DNA of 64,000 nucleotides from Bryobacteraceae bacterium (GCA_019752335.1 JAIEMJ010000003.1:241646-305645), one strand, 5' to 3'. Numbered from the stretch's first letter, positions 1-9,806 are shown. Notes: generated from the sequence alone by a model not told the origin. Program-made: numbers and translations.

Positions 1-1
1 A

Positions 2-1765
2 TCCTTCGACACTCTTTACTCCGACCTGAAGAGTTCGGAGGGCGGCAAGGGTTTCGGGCGCTTCATCTGCCTGAAATACTTCGCGAACGTTTCGATTGAC
101 AGCGTCTTCGCCGAAGGGAAGACTTTCAAACGTCGTACCTTCTCGATGGGTAAGGATAGCGACATCATCATCAATGAGATGCTCGCAGATGTCCCGGCGA
201 ACACAGCCATTAAGACCGTTGTTCACCTGAAAGACTTAAAAGACAAAAAGTTCCCTGACAAGAAGCTTGAGACCATCGCGCGGAACCTCGCCGAAAGACT
301 GCTACCGAATTTCCTCACCAAGGATTACATCTGTCCCTCCATCGTTCTGGTGGAAAACAATGGTGGCGAATCCATTTGCTTGAACGACTGGGTAAGCAAC
401 GAGATTTCCGGCATGATTAAGGAAATCGAGGTCCCTGAAGGCAAGTTCGTGTTGAAAGCTTTTGAATTGGATGAGCCCTTCTTGGTTCGCGTCTTTAAGC
501 TTTATTCTCCGAAGAATCAAAAAAGCAAAATCAGCCTCGTAGCCCACCGCCGGGAGGTGTCGGGCTCACCCATCGACGATTACGTGCCCGAGTTCTGTGA
601 AGATTTCTACGACAGAGACGTCTCGGGCGAATCGGTATCGCAGAGGAACTACATAATAAAGGCCTACGTATTCGGCCCGTACCTCGACCGCCACGTTTCC
701 CTTGAACGCGGCGGCTTTGAATTCCAGAAAGAGCGCGACCTAAATCATGGTATTGGACAGACCGAAATTGAGGAGAAGTCCGCTTCAATCGCCAAGGAGG
801 CGGTAGGGACTGAAGTCACTAGACGGCAAGAAAAAAAGCGCGAGCGCGTTCGCACTTATGTGGAGGAAGAAGCTCCATGGCACCTAGTCCTTCTCCCCCA
901 AATAGACCTCAGCGGGATGCCTCTCAAGCCCTCAAACGAGGAGATCGAGTCGCGGCTGCAGAAAGAAAAGTTCAAGCAGGAAGCCCAGATTAAGCGTGAC
1001 GTTTCTAGAATCTTGTCGAGCGGAGATCTCGAAGGATTGGAGCAAAACGTTAAGGATATTGTCGAGAAAATCTCCGGCGCCAGCCGAAATGACCTGATCC
1101 ATTACATAGCGATGCGCCGCAACATACTCGACTTATTCGGCAAGAGCCTCCAATGGGACGAGAACCACAAGTATTCCTCAGAGGGCTTCGTCCACGACAT
1201 CATCTTTCCGCGGAAGGGCGACATCTTCAGAACGCCGTTTCACGAACACAACCTGTGGATAATTGATGAGCGTCTGAATTTCACCCACTATCTTTCCTCT
1301 GACGTTCCGCTCGATGGTGGAACGACAGCGCGACCGGACCTCGTCGCCTTTGACCGCCGCGTGGTCTTTCGCGGCGACAATGAATCAAGCAACCCGGTAA
1401 CGATCTTCGAGTTCAAGAAGCCTCAGCGTGACGACTTCGTCAACAAATCATCCGATGAAGATCCAGTTGAGCAAATCGTTCGCTACGTCAACAACATCGT
1501 TGACGGCAAGTTCAAAACGCCCGAAGGCATGAAAATATTGGTGGCACCGAACACGCCGTTCTACGGGTTTGTAGTCTGCGACTTGACAGCGAAAGTCGAA
1601 CGCTGGCTCGAGCGTGAAAAGGACTTCAAGCCCATGCCCGACAAGCAGGGATGGTTCTCTTGGAAAGGAAATATCAACCTTTACATCGAAGTGCTTTCCT
1701 GGGAGAAGGTTTTGAAAGACGCCCAGATGCGCAACAGGGTGTTCTTCCATAAGCTCGGCATTTGA
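2..1765 (+). CDS. GHKL ATPase fused to PD-(D/E)XK nuclease (MORC-like), 5' partial
   Basis: The reading frame is already open at base 2, so the N-terminus lies outside the window; about 587 residues are visible. The first 36 residues carry a glycine-rich G2-type box (GGKGFGRF) typical of GHKL/HSP90-like ATPases. A beta-rich S5-like segment and a charged helical linker follow. The C-terminal third has RPDL with Asp at bases 1337-1339, then FEFKK with Glu at 1409 and Lys at 1415. This D-(n)-E-x-K pattern is that of PD-(D/E)XK nucleases. GHKL-nuclease fusions related to MORC ATPases are known from bacterial restriction-type systems, so a role in anti-phage or plasmid defence is inferred. Its codon use is more AT-rich than that of the flanking genes, which suggests transfer. 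The exact family is uncertain. Confidence 0.72.
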   Translation, partial: SFDTLYSDLKSSEGGKGFGRFICLKYFANVSIDSVFAEGKTFKRRTFSMGKDSDIIINEMLADVPANTAIKTVVHLKDLKDKKFPDKKLETIARNLAERLLPNFLTKDYICPSIVLVENNGGESICLNDWVSNEISGMIKEIEVPEGKFVLKAFELDEPFLVRVFKLYSPKNQKSKISLVAHRREVSGSPIDDYVPEFCEDFYDRDVSGESVSQRNYIIKAYVFGPYLDRHVSLERGGFEFQKERDLNHGIGQTEIEEKSASIAKEAVGTEVTRRQEKKRERVRTYVEEEAPWHLVLLPQIDLSGMPLKPSNEEIESRLQKEKFKQEAQIKRDVSRILSSGDLEGLEQNVKDIVEKISGASRNDLIHYIAMRRNILDLFGKSLQWDENHKYSSEGFVHDIIFPRKGDIFRTPFHEHNLWIIDERLNFTHYLSSDVPLDGGTTARPDLVAFDRRVVFRGDNESSNPVTIFEFKKPQRDDFVNKSSDEDPVEQIVRYVNNIVDGKFKTPEGMKILVAPNTPFYGFVVCDLTAKVERWLEREKDFKPMPDKQGWFSWKGNINLYIEVLSWEKVLKDAQMRNRVFFHKLGI

Positions 1766-2021
1766 TGGGAGAATTTGGTGTCAAACACTCACATCCGAGT
1801 TTCGCCCTAAAAATCAGATTCCAATAGTGTTAGCCGCGTCTGTAAAGAGGGGGAGGGCCGACACCCCCACCCCATTCCAGGACTCCAAATGAGAGGTAAA
1901 TGGCCGAAAGCGCCAGAATGCTAAGATACCTTAAATCGCAGATGGGCATCAGAAGACCCGCAGATGAGGACCCCACCTTCCCCACAGAGGCCGTCGAATT
2001 CTGAAGATGATCTCCGCCGTC

Positions 2022-2375
2022 TCAGCTGTGATAAACGATTCCGGCGCTATTGACTTCGATAAAGGCGCAGGTTTCGAAGCCCTCCTCCAAGTTAGCGAGG
2101 TTGGCGAGAAAGAGGGCGGAAAGTTCTCGATTGGAGATATTCCCGGTCGAGACGAGCAGCAATTTCCAGGGAGCCTGCCGCAAGAGGAAGGAATGGACGA
2201 AATCAGCATCTTTCGTTACCACGATCCGCCGCTCCTGAAGAGAAAGCTCGTTGATGACTGTATCTGGTGTGCGATTGGACAGTGGCAGATCGAGGGTGTG
2301 CAACGCGTCGAAGCCGGCTTCACGGAGTTGCCGCGCCAGTTGGCGGGGGAGTTGCGCGTCTACGATCAGCTTCAC
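2022..2375 (-). CDS. DUF5615 PIN-like toxin
   Basis: This 117-residue protein matches the DUF5615 (Mut7-C/PIN-like) family in length and layout. It starts MKLIVDAQLP, with the first acidic active-site residue at D6, and has a second acidic cluster in VVTKDADF near residue 55. PIN-like proteins are Mg-dependent ribonucleases; the RNA target here is unknown. The start ATG overlaps the stop of the upstream DUF433 gene by 4 bases, so the two are translationally coupled as a toxin-antitoxin-like pair. Toxin activity is inferred from the family and the pairing. Confidence 0.82.
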   Translation of the reverse strand: MKLIVDAQLPRQLARQLREAGFDALHTLDLPLSNRTPDTVINELSLQERRIVVTKDADFVHSFLLRQAPWKLLLVSTGNISNRELSALFLANLANLEEGFETCAFIEVNSAGIVYHS

Positions 2376-2602
2376 GCCACGGCCAAGTCGATTCGTTTCA
2401 CTTGGCTCAGCCGGGCGGCGTAGGCGAGCACGGCGAGGAGGTCCTCGCGCTCCAGATCCTCATAGTCGTCCAGGATTTCGTTGATCGTCATGCCGGAACT
2501 CAGCAACTCAAGCATGGTCTGCACGGGATACCGGAGCCCCCGGATCGTCGGTTGTCCGTGGCAGATTTCTGGATGAATGGTGATGCGTTCGTTCGGCCTC
2601 AT
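2372..2602 (-). CDS. DUF433 antitoxin
   Basis: This 76-residue protein has the DUF433 signature: HPEICHGQPTIRGLRYPV, then a GMTINEIL helix and a DYEDLEREDLLAVLAYAA segment. The fold is a small winged/helix-turn-helix DNA-binding domain. It is first in a two-gene operon and overlaps the DUF5615 gene by 4 bases, the usual arrangement for this pair. It most likely neutralises the partner and represses the operon. Confidence 0.83.
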   Translation of the reverse strand: MRPNERITIHPEICHGQPTIRGLRYPVQTMLELLSSGMTINEILDDYEDLEREDLLAVLAYAARLSQVKRIDLAVA

Positions 2603-2763
2603 CGTCGCGTTTCCGCCTCTTCGCCTTTAGTCTATTAGTCTATCCTGACTTCGGTAGGCGTGAGGATCCCTAGCACGCCCTGAGGGGGTCTCCCACATTC
2701 TTCCGGCGCCACGTTGTTATCCTGTGGGAGTGCCCCGGGTGCTCCGCCCGCCACCCATGGATT

Positions 2764-3039
2764 TTGCGGCGGCCCGGTTCGCCGACTCCCTTCGCGCCGC
2801 CGGGCGACGACGCGGCGGGCTTGTATTCAGTGTCCGTCCGTCCGGCGGGCGACGGACTGGAATTCGGTGTGCCGGTCAAGCTCTTCGAGTTGTCCCAGAC
2901 ATTTACTGGTTACTTCGCGGTAAGTCCCGACGGCCAGAAGTTCTATACCAACCAGGGCGCCGACCAGAGTGCCGCAGCGCGGCCCAATGGTGGCCAAGTC
3001 ACGGTCATCCTCAACTGGGCCGCCGGACTCAAGAATTAA
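2764..3039 (+). pseudogene. C-terminal remnant of a TolB-type sensor or kinase
   Basis: Only the last 70-80 codons look like real protein. They contain EFGVPVKLFE, YFAVSPDGQKFY and a terminal VTVILNWAAGLKN. That ending is typical of acidobacterial Ser/Thr kinases or winged-helix sensors with TolB/WD40 propellers, which are 600-900 residues long. No propeller or kinase sequence lies upstream, where the ORF dissolves into proline- and arginine-rich junk. I read it as the 3' stump of a deleted gene. Confidence 0.5.
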
Positions 3040-3144
3040 GGGCTAAAGATTCCAGACCCACTGTCGATCACAGAAGGTAATGGTGGTCGCGGTGCCGTGC
3101 GTCGGATCGGACTCCAGGAGTCCATCAAGTCACGGAGTCAATGA

Positions 3145-5364
3145 TTGCTTAAGTTCGCCTTTCCCTTCCTGATTGCGGCCGCTCTCTGGGGCCAGACGCC
3201 GCCCGTTTCCGGCCTGGAAGTGCCAGAATTGGCCGTGTTCGACCGGGTCGTCCTGGAGCTTATGCAAAAGTACAAGCTACCCGGCGGATCGCTCACCGTC
3301 GTCGACCGCGGACGCCTCGTGCTAGCGCGCGGCTACGGCCTCGCCGATCGCGAAGCGAATCAGGCCGTCCAGCCCTTTCACCTCTTCCGCCTGGCGAGCC
3401 TTTCGAAGAGCATCACCTCGGTGGGCGTGATGAAGCTGGTACAGGATGGCAAGTTAAAGCTCGACGCAAAGCTCGTCGACGTGCTGCCGGACCTGCAACC
3501 GGCGCCCGGGCAGACGCTGGACCCTCGTTTTCGCAACGTCACCATCAACCAATTGCTCTGGCACTCCTTCGGCTCGGATCGCGCGGCTCCCGCCGGCGAC
3601 CCTGCCTTTCGCTACGCCGACGCCCAGAAGAGTTTCTCCGGCGCCCCGCATAGCCTCACCAACCTGCTCCGCTTCGGTTTTGGTCTGCCCCTTCAGTTTG
3701 ACCCGGGCGCTAAGTACGCCTATTCGAATCTCGGCTATCACTTACTCGGCAGAGTGATTGAGAAAGCCTCCGGAAAGCCCTACGAAACGTATTTTCGGGA
3801 CGACGTGCTAGCGCCGATGGGCATCTCTTCCATGCGCGTCGGAAGGACCCTGCTTGCGCAGCGCTACGCCGACGAAGTGAGGTATTACGACTACGAGGGA
3901 GCGGCGGTGCGGCCCACCCTGGTCACCGGCGCCACCGGGAATGCTCCGCGGCAATACGGAGGAATCTTCCTCACCGAGATCTGCGACTCCTACGGCGGCT
4001 GGGTCGCCTCCACCGTCGATTTGGCCCGCTTCCTGACGAGCATCGACGGACGGCGCGGCGCTCCGCCGTTTCTGACGGACAGTACCTACCGGACGATGCT
4101 CAGCCGCCCACCCTACGTCGCGGCCTCCGCCGCTTCCTACTACGGCATGGGTTGGAATGTCCGGCCGGCGGACACTCGCTTCACCTATTGGCACTCCGGT
4201 TCGCTTCCGGGCACGCGGACCTACCTGGCGAGTTTCGCCAATGGGCGGGCTTACGCGGTCGTCTTCAATACGCGGCCGCGGGAGAGCGAGGAAGCCGCCA
4301 GTGAGGGTGCCGGGGATCCGTTCCTCACCGAACTGGACGCCAAGCTCGGCGCCGCGTTCGGCCAGGTCACCACCTGGCCAACCCACGACCTGTTTCCGCA
4401 GTTCGCGCGCGAGACCCTCAATGCCAGCGCCGATACACTTTCCTTCTTCTATCAGGTGGCCGGCGCCGAACCAACGCCGCAGACACTCAATCTCACCAGT
4501 TCCGGAGCCTCGATCTTCGCGTCAGCTAACTTGGCCGCCAATACTCCGTGGTTGCGCTTAACCGGCAGCGGCGGCTATACGCCCTCAGCCCTTCGTGTCA
4601 GCGTCAGTCCCGCGGCTTTGTTGCCGGGTGAATACTCCGCTTTGATCAACGTCGCCTCCGCCGACGCCCGCAACTCGCCGCGCACCGTGCGCGTCGTGCT
4701 CCGCGTCTTTGCCGAAGTCATGGTCAGGAACGCGGCATCCCTCACTCCCGGCGCCGTGGCCCCGGGGTCGCTCGCCGTGGCGGATGGCTCCGGCTTCGGC
4801 GCCGACACCACGGTGACGCTCGCCGGGGTTGATGTCCCCGTGCTCAACTGGCGCCCGAATCGGCTCATCTTTGCCGTGCCCGCCGATGCCGCCCCAGGCG
4901 AAGCGGCGCTCTCCATTCGCTCCGGCGGCGCTGACCTGCGCGGCGCCCTCACCGTCGAACCGCTGGCCCCCGGGCTTTTCTCCGCTGACCGCAGCGGCCG
5001 TGGCGCCGCGTTGGCCACCCTGGTGCTGACCGCCGAAGACGGCTCCGAAACCGCGGTACCGGCTTACGAGTGCTCCGAAGACGGAACCTCCTGCGTCAGC
5101 AAACCGCTCGAAATCCCCGCCGGTTCCTCGGCCGTACTTCGCCTCACCGCCACCGGCGTACGCGGCCAAGCCGACCTCTCCGTCCTGACGGCCAAGGTAG
5201 GCGACGCCGACGTGGCTGTGGCCTCCGCCGACATTGCCGAGGAGCCCGGTCGCGACACCATCACCCTGCGGCTGCCGGCTGATCTCGCCGGTCGGGGAGA
5301 GGTCGACGTCGTGGTAACGGCGGGCGGCCGCGCGTCCAACGCGGTGAAGATCAACCTCCGCTGA
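3145..5364 (+). CDS. Secreted serine hydrolase (class C beta-lactamase family) with BACON and Soli_cterm-like modules
   Basis: This 739-residue exported protein uses a TTG start followed by a signal peptide ending near residue 17. The penicillin-binding/class C beta-lactamase fold has its three active-site motifs: S85-L-S-K88, Y193-S-N195 and H350-S-G352. Residues about 430-520 resemble a BACON beta-sandwich (PWLRLTGSGGY, SPAALLPGEY). The last about 215 residues form the repeat-like C-terminal module seen in many Solibacter proteins (FGADTTVTLAGV, APGLFSADRSGRG). The substrate is unknown; D-aminopeptidases, esterases and beta-lactamases share this fold. The BACON-like part may bind a carbohydrate or surface. 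It stands alone, 17 bp before the next gene. Confidence 0.85.
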   Translation: MLKFAFPFLIAAALWGQTPPVSGLEVPELAVFDRVVLELMQKYKLPGGSLTVVDRGRLVLARGYGLADREANQAVQPFHLFRLASLSKSITSVGVMKLVQDGKLKLDAKLVDVLPDLQPAPGQTLDPRFRNVTINQLLWHSFGSDRAAPAGDPAFRYADAQKSFSGAPHSLTNLLRFGFGLPLQFDPGAKYAYSNLGYHLLGRVIEKASGKPYETYFRDDVLAPMGISSMRVGRTLLAQRYADEVRYYDYEGAAVRPTLVTGATGNAPRQYGGIFLTEICDSYGGWVASTVDLARFLTSIDGRRGAPPFLTDSTYRTMLSRPPYVAASAASYYGMGWNVRPADTRFTYWHSGSLPGTRTYLASFANGRAYAVVFNTRPRESEEAASEGAGDPFLTELDAKLGAAFGQVTTWPTHDLFPQFARETLNASADTLSFFYQVAGAEPTPQTLNLTSSGASIFASANLAANTPWLRLTGSGGYTPSALRVSVSPAALLPGEYSALINVASADARNSPRTVRVVLRVFAEVMVRNAASLTPGAVAPGSLAVADGSGFGADTTVTLAGVDVPVLNWRPNRLIFAVPADAAPGEAALSIRSGGADLRGALTVEPLAPGLFSADRSGRGAALATLVLTAEDGSETAVPAYECSEDGTSCVSKPLEIPAGSSAVLRLTATGVRGQADLSVLTAKVGDADVAVASADIAEEPGRDTITLRLPADLAGRGEVDVVVTAGGRASNAVKINLR

Positions 5365-5381
5365 CCTCGTTATGATGGGGC

Positions 5382-6611
5382 ATGCGCTGCTTCCTGCTCC
5401 TGCTGCTGTCCCTCCCGTTGTCCGCCCAATCGCCCATCGTCCTGAAGGCGGCCCGCGTCTTCGACGGCGAGGCCATGCACCAGAATTGGAGCGTCCGCGT
5501 GCGCGGCAACCGCATCGAAGCCGCCGGACCCAGCGTCGACCTTGCCGGCGCCAAAGTCGTCGACCTCGGTAATCGCACCCTCATGCCCGGGATGGTGGAG
5601 GGCCATTCGCACGTCCTGCTGCACCCCTACAACGAGGTGCCGTGGAATGACCAGGTGGCCAAACAAGGCATCGCGCTGCGGGCCGCCCGCGCCGTCAATC
5701 ATCTGCGCGCCAGCCTGCGCGCTGGCTTCACCACCCTGCGCGACCTGGGCACCGAAGGCGCGGGCTATGCCGATGCTGACCTGAAGCAAGCCTTGCGTGA
5801 AGGCATCGTACAGGGTCCGCGGCTGCTGATTGCCTCAAAAGCCATCGTCGCTACCGGCACCTACGCGCCCAAGGGCTTCGCGCCCGAATGGCACGTACCG
5901 CAAGGCGCCGAGGAGGCCGATGGCGAAGCCCTCCTGCGCGTCGTACGCGACCAGATCGGCCACGGCGCGGACTGGATCAAGCTCTACGGCGACTATCGTT
6001 GGGGGCCGCATCCCGGCGCGCATCCCACTTTCTCCTTGAGCGAAATGCAGTTGGCCGTCGAGACGGCGCGCGCCGCCGGCGTGCCGGTGTCGGTGCATGC
6101 CAGCAGCCCCGAAGGCATGCGCCGCGCCATTCTGGGCGGCGCCGAAACGATTGAGCACGGCGATGGGGGTACGCCCGAAATCTTCCGCCTGATGGCCGAG
6201 CGCAAGGTCGCCTTGTGCCCGACGCTTGCCGCCGGCGACGCCACCGCGCAGTACGCCGGCTGGAAGAAGGGCCAACAACCGGAGCCCGCGCGGATCGCCG
6301 CCAAGCGCGCCAGCTTTCGCGCCGCGCTGGCCGCGGGCGTGACGATCTTGAGCGGCAGCGACGTCGGGGTCTTCGCCCACGGCGATAACGCCCGTGAACT
6401 CGAATTGATGGCCGATTACGGCATGCCGGTACTGGAAGTACTGAAGTCCGCTACGTCCGTAGCAGGGCGCGTTTTGCATCTCGACATTGGACAAGTGAAG
6501 GCCGGCATGCTGGCCGACTTGATCGCCGTGGAAGGCGATCCGCTGGCGGACTTGCAGTCCCTGCGCCGCGTTCGTTTCGTGATGAAAGATGGCGTCGTCG
6601 AAATAGAGTAG
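5382..6611 (+). CDS. Secreted metal-dependent amidohydrolase (imidazolonepropionase/prolidase-like)
   Basis: A 409-residue protein with an N-terminal signal peptide (MRCFLLLLLSLPLSAQ). The TIM-barrel amidohydrolase metal ligands are all present: H75-x-H77, K200 in DWIKLYGDY, H239 in SVHASS, H259 in IEHGDG and D327 in SGSDVG. A lysine ligand implies a binuclear centre, as in the imidazolonepropionase/Xaa-Pro dipeptidase branch. It likely hydrolyses a peptide or cyclic amide in the periplasm. It follows the serine hydrolase gene on the same strand by 17 bp, so the two may be co-transcribed for scavenging. The precise substrate cannot be read from sequence. Confidence 0.87.
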   Translation: MRCFLLLLLSLPLSAQSPIVLKAARVFDGEAMHQNWSVRVRGNRIEAAGPSVDLAGAKVVDLGNRTLMPGMVEGHSHVLLHPYNEVPWNDQVAKQGIALRAARAVNHLRASLRAGFTTLRDLGTEGAGYADADLKQALREGIVQGPRLLIASKAIVATGTYAPKGFAPEWHVPQGAEEADGEALLRVVRDQIGHGADWIKLYGDYRWGPHPGAHPTFSLSEMQLAVETARAAGVPVSVHASSPEGMRRAILGGAETIEHGDGGTPEIFRLMAERKVALCPTLAAGDATAQYAGWKKGQQPEPARIAAKRASFRAALAAGVTILSGSDVGVFAHGDNARELELMADYGMPVLEVLKSATSVAGRVLHLDIGQVKAGMLADLIAVEGDPLADLQSLRRVRFVMKDGVVEIE

Positions 6612-6661
6612 GCTGAGCATTAGGCCACACGACATCGTTAGAATAAAGGGAGGGAGATTGA

Positions 6662-7066
6662 ATGTCAGCTTCGGTAGTACAGTCCGCCAGCCGGGAAGAG
6701 TTACGCGCTGGATTAAAAGTCGTCAAGAGCGAGCACGAAGGCTCGGGTGTGGAGCGCCAACCCTCGGGAGTGTACGGATTTTCCTATTCGCCCTTCAATG
6801 CGTGTCCGATGTTCGCCAACCAGACCTACCAGGTCTTCGAGGTGCATAAGCGCCCCGACGGCTCCAAGTGGGTGGTGATGTGCGTTTCGCCGGAAGATGA
6901 GGCGCTCATCCTGAGTGACCAGGAGCCGATTGAGGTCACCCTCTATCCCGAGCCCTGGGAGAAGGCCACCAAACTCATCGCTTTCGACACCGCTCGCGTC
7001 ATTAAGGCCAAGCCCGCGTCGCGGACCGACGGCAACTACATCCGGGCCACGCTCGCTAAGCTCTAG
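6662..7066 (+). CDS. Hypothetical protein, 134 aa
   Basis: I do not recognise a family. The protein is soluble, lacks a signal peptide and has a mostly beta-strand-like pattern (TYQVFEVHKRPDGSKWVVMCVS, IEVTLYPEPWEKATKLIAF). Support that it is real: an excellent AGGGAGGGAG ribosome-binding site just before the ATG, coding-like codon use, and a clean fit between two recognised genes. It precedes the PEP carboxylase gene by 46 bp and may share its transcript. Confidence 0.65.
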   Translation: MSASVVQSASREELRAGLKVVKSEHEGSGVERQPSGVYGFSYSPFNACPMFANQTYQVFEVHKRPDGSKWVVMCVSPEDEALILSDQEPIEVTLYPEPWEKATKLIAFDTARVIKAKPASRTDGNYIRATLAKL

Positions 7067-7112
7067 TCCCCTTCCGGCCCCGTTTGCCGTCCCCCGCAAA
7101 AGGTGGTTCTCC

Positions 7113-9806
7113 TTGCCGAAAGTCAGTAATGAACTCCTCCGCCGCGATGTCCGCATGCTCGCGGATATGCTCGGCGACGCCATCACGTCGCTGGCGGGCG
7201 CGCCGGCTCTGGATCTCGTCGAGGACATCCGTAAGCTCTCCCGCAGCCGTCGCGCCGGTGACGCCTCGGCGGAGCAGGCGCTCGCGGCGCGCATCGCCGA
7301 ACTCGGCGAGGCCGACATCCAGACCGTGGTGCGCGCCTTCACCGTCTTCCTCGACCTCTCGAACCTCGCCGAGGACCGGCATCGCATTCGGGTGCTGCGC
7401 AATCGCGAGTTGGAGCACGAGCCCCTCGGCGAGTCCATCGCGGCCGGCATCGCGTCGCTCCAGACGCAGGGCTTCACCGCCACGCAAGTGCAGCAAGCGC
7501 TCGACCGGCTGTCGATTGACCTCGTCTTCACCGCCCATCCCAGCGAAGCCAAACGCCGCGCCGTCCGCGCCAAGCTCGGACGCATGCGTGGCTACATCCA
7601 GGACCTCGACCGCGTTGACCTCCTACCCCGCGAACGCCGCGACCTCGAAAACCATCTGCGCACCGAGCTAGCTATCCTCTGGCAAACCGAATTCCTGCGC
7701 CCGCGCCGTCCCACCGTGCTCGAAGAGGTGGACCGCGTGCTCTCCATCGCGCCGCGCCTCTGGCAAGTGGCGCCCCGCATCTACGAAGCGATGCGCTGCG
7801 CGCTCGCGCTCAATTATCCGGGCGCGCACTTTCGCCTGCCGGTCTTCCTGCGCTTCGGCTCCTGGGTGGGCGGCGACCGCGATGGCCACCCCGACGTCAC
7901 CGCCGAGGTCACCGGCCGCACGCTGCTGCGTCTGCGGGAGGGTGCGCTCAACCTCCACCGCCAGGAGTGCCGCCGCATGTACGACTTTTTGAGCCTGTCG
8001 GCACGCGAAGCGCCCGTCAGCGAGATGCTCGAAGCCAATCTCGAGGAGACGCAAGTGCGCTGGCCCGCCCTCACCGAACGCTTGGCGCCCACCGCCGCCT
8101 TCGAAGTCTACCGGCGTTATCTGACGATGATCGAGTGGCGCCTGGAATCCTCCGTGGAGCCCGGCGGACCCGCCTATCGCAACGGTCCCGAACTCGCCGC
8201 TGACCTCGAACTGATCCTCGCCAGCCTCCGCGAAGCCGACCCCCACAGTCGCGCGGCCGTCGAGGTCCAGCACTGGCTCGACCGCACGCGTGTCTTCGGC
8301 CTCCACCTCGCCAGCCTCGACATCCGGCAGGACTCCCGCCGCTACGCCGAAGTCTTCAACGACCTCTTCCGCGCCCTCGGCCTGGCCGAAAACTTCGAGC
8401 AACTCACCGAGGCCGAGCGCCTCACCCTGCTCAACGACACCATGCCGCATCAGGGCGACATCCCGCGCGCGAAGCTCGCCCCCGCCACGCGCGAGGCCCT
8501 CTCCGTCTTCCGCCTCTTGCAGCAAACCATCGCCACCTACGGCGCCGAGCCCATCGGCGGCCACATCGTCAGCCTGACGCAAGCGCCCAGCGACATCGTC
8601 TGCGTGCTCTGGCTGTGGCAATGGGCCGCCGGCCGCGAGGACACCAGCCTGCGCATCATGCCGCTCTTTGAAAAAATCGGCGACCTGGAACGCGCCCCCG
8701 CCACCTTGCGCGCGATGCTCGCGCAGCCCGCTTACGCGCGTTACTTGCAGCGCCAGGGCAATCGCCAGGTCGTCATGGTGGGTTACTCCGACAGCACCAA
8801 GGACGGCGGCTACCTCTCGGCCTGCTGGGGACTCTACCGCGCCCAGACCGAGTTACACCAGGCCGCGCAAGAAAGCGGCGTGCAGCTTACTTTCTTCCAC
8901 GGGCGCGGCGGCTCGCTCGGCCGCGGCGGCGGACCCGCCGCCCGCGGCATCTTCTCGCTACCGCCCGATTCGCTTGACGGGAGTTTGCGGCTCACGGAGC
9001 AAGGCGAAGTCCTCGCCGAACGCTACGACGATCCGCAGATCGCCTATCGCCACCTAGAGCAGGTGACTTGGGCGACGCTCCTCGCCAGCGCGACCCCGGC
9101 CCAGGCTCCCAGCCCGGACGTCGTCACTTTGCTCGAGTCCCTCGCCACCCGCTCCTATGCCTGTTACCGCGATCTCGTCGATTTGCCTGGCTTTCTCACT
9201 TACTTTGCCCACGCCACGCCGATCGACGTGATTGAGGATCTGCCGATTGGCTCGCGCCCCGCGCGCCGCCGCGGCGAGCGGACCTTGAATGACCTGCGCG
9301 CGATTCCCTGGGTCTTTGCCTGGACGCAGAACCGTTGCCTGATCCCCGCCTGGTACGGCTTGGGCACGGCGCTGTCGGAGTTGCCCGAAAGCCGTTGGCC
9401 GGAGTTGCAGAAGATGTATCGCAAATGGCCCTTCTTCGAAGCCGCCATCGACAATGCCGCGCTGGCCCTCGCCAAGGCCGACATGTTTATCGCCCAGTGC
9501 TACTCGCAATTGACGGAAGAGCCAGAAATTCGCCAGCGCTTCTGGGCGCTCATCGCCAGCGAACGGGACCGCACCCGCCAGATGATTCTCACCATCACCG
9601 GCGGCACGGAGTTACTCTCGCAGACGCCCTGGTTCCAGGGCTCCATCGAAGTGCGCAACCCGTATATTGACCCGCTGAATCTCATTCAAATCGAGTTACT
9701 CAAGCGCCGCCGCAACCTCCCGGCTGACCACGCCGACGAGCATCTCCGGCACCTGCTCCGCCTCACGGTGCAAGGCGTCGCCGCCGGCATGCGCACCACG
9801 GGCTAG
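7113..9806 (+). CDS. ppc: Phosphoenolpyruvate carboxylase
   Basis: This enzyme carboxylates PEP with bicarbonate to oxaloacetate and refills the TCA cycle in the cytoplasm. At 897 residues it has the usual bacterial length. All hallmark motifs are present: TAHPSEAKRR with catalytic H142, GGDRDGHPDVT, GYSDSTKDGG with K563, FHGRGGSLGRGG starting at H596, QGEVLAERY, and the C-terminal RNPYIDPLN and GVAAGMRTTG. The frame is open far upstream, but the TTG at 7113 is chosen because AAAGGTGG lies just before it and homology begins there. It is a single-copy housekeeping gene next to the lower-GC RT gene. Confidence 0.96.
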   Translation: MPKVSNELLRRDVRMLADMLGDAITSLAGAPALDLVEDIRKLSRSRRAGDASAEQALAARIAELGEADIQTVVRAFTVFLDLSNLAEDRHRIRVLRNRELEHEPLGESIAAGIASLQTQGFTATQVQQALDRLSIDLVFTAHPSEAKRRAVRAKLGRMRGYIQDLDRVDLLPRERRDLENHLRTELAILWQTEFLRPRRPTVLEEVDRVLSIAPRLWQVAPRIYEAMRCALALNYPGAHFRLPVFLRFGSWVGGDRDGHPDVTAEVTGRTLLRLREGALNLHRQECRRMYDFLSLSAREAPVSEMLEANLEETQVRWPALTERLAPTAAFEVYRRYLTMIEWRLESSVEPGGPAYRNGPELAADLELILASLREADPHSRAAVEVQHWLDRTRVFGLHLASLDIRQDSRRYAEVFNDLFRALGLAENFEQLTEAERLTLLNDTMPHQGDIPRAKLAPATREALSVFRLLQQTIATYGAEPIGGHIVSLTQAPSDIVCVLWLWQWAAGREDTSLRIMPLFEKIGDLERAPATLRAMLAQPAYARYLQRQGNRQVVMVGYSDSTKDGGYLSACWGLYRAQTELHQAAQESGVQLTFFHGRGGSLGRGGGPAARGIFSLPPDSLDGSLRLTEQGEVLAERYDDPQIAYRHLEQVTWATLLASATPAQAPSPDVVTLLESLATRSYACYRDLVDLPGFLTYFAHATPIDVIEDLPIGSRPARRRGERTLNDLRAIPWVFAWTQNRCLIPAWYGLGTALSELPESRWPELQKMYRKWPFFEAAIDNAALALAKADMFIAQCYSQLTEEPEIRQRFWALIASERDRTRQMILTITGGTELLSQTPWFQGSIEVRNPYIDPLNLIQIELLKRRRNLPADHADEHLRHLLRLTVQGVAAGMRTTG

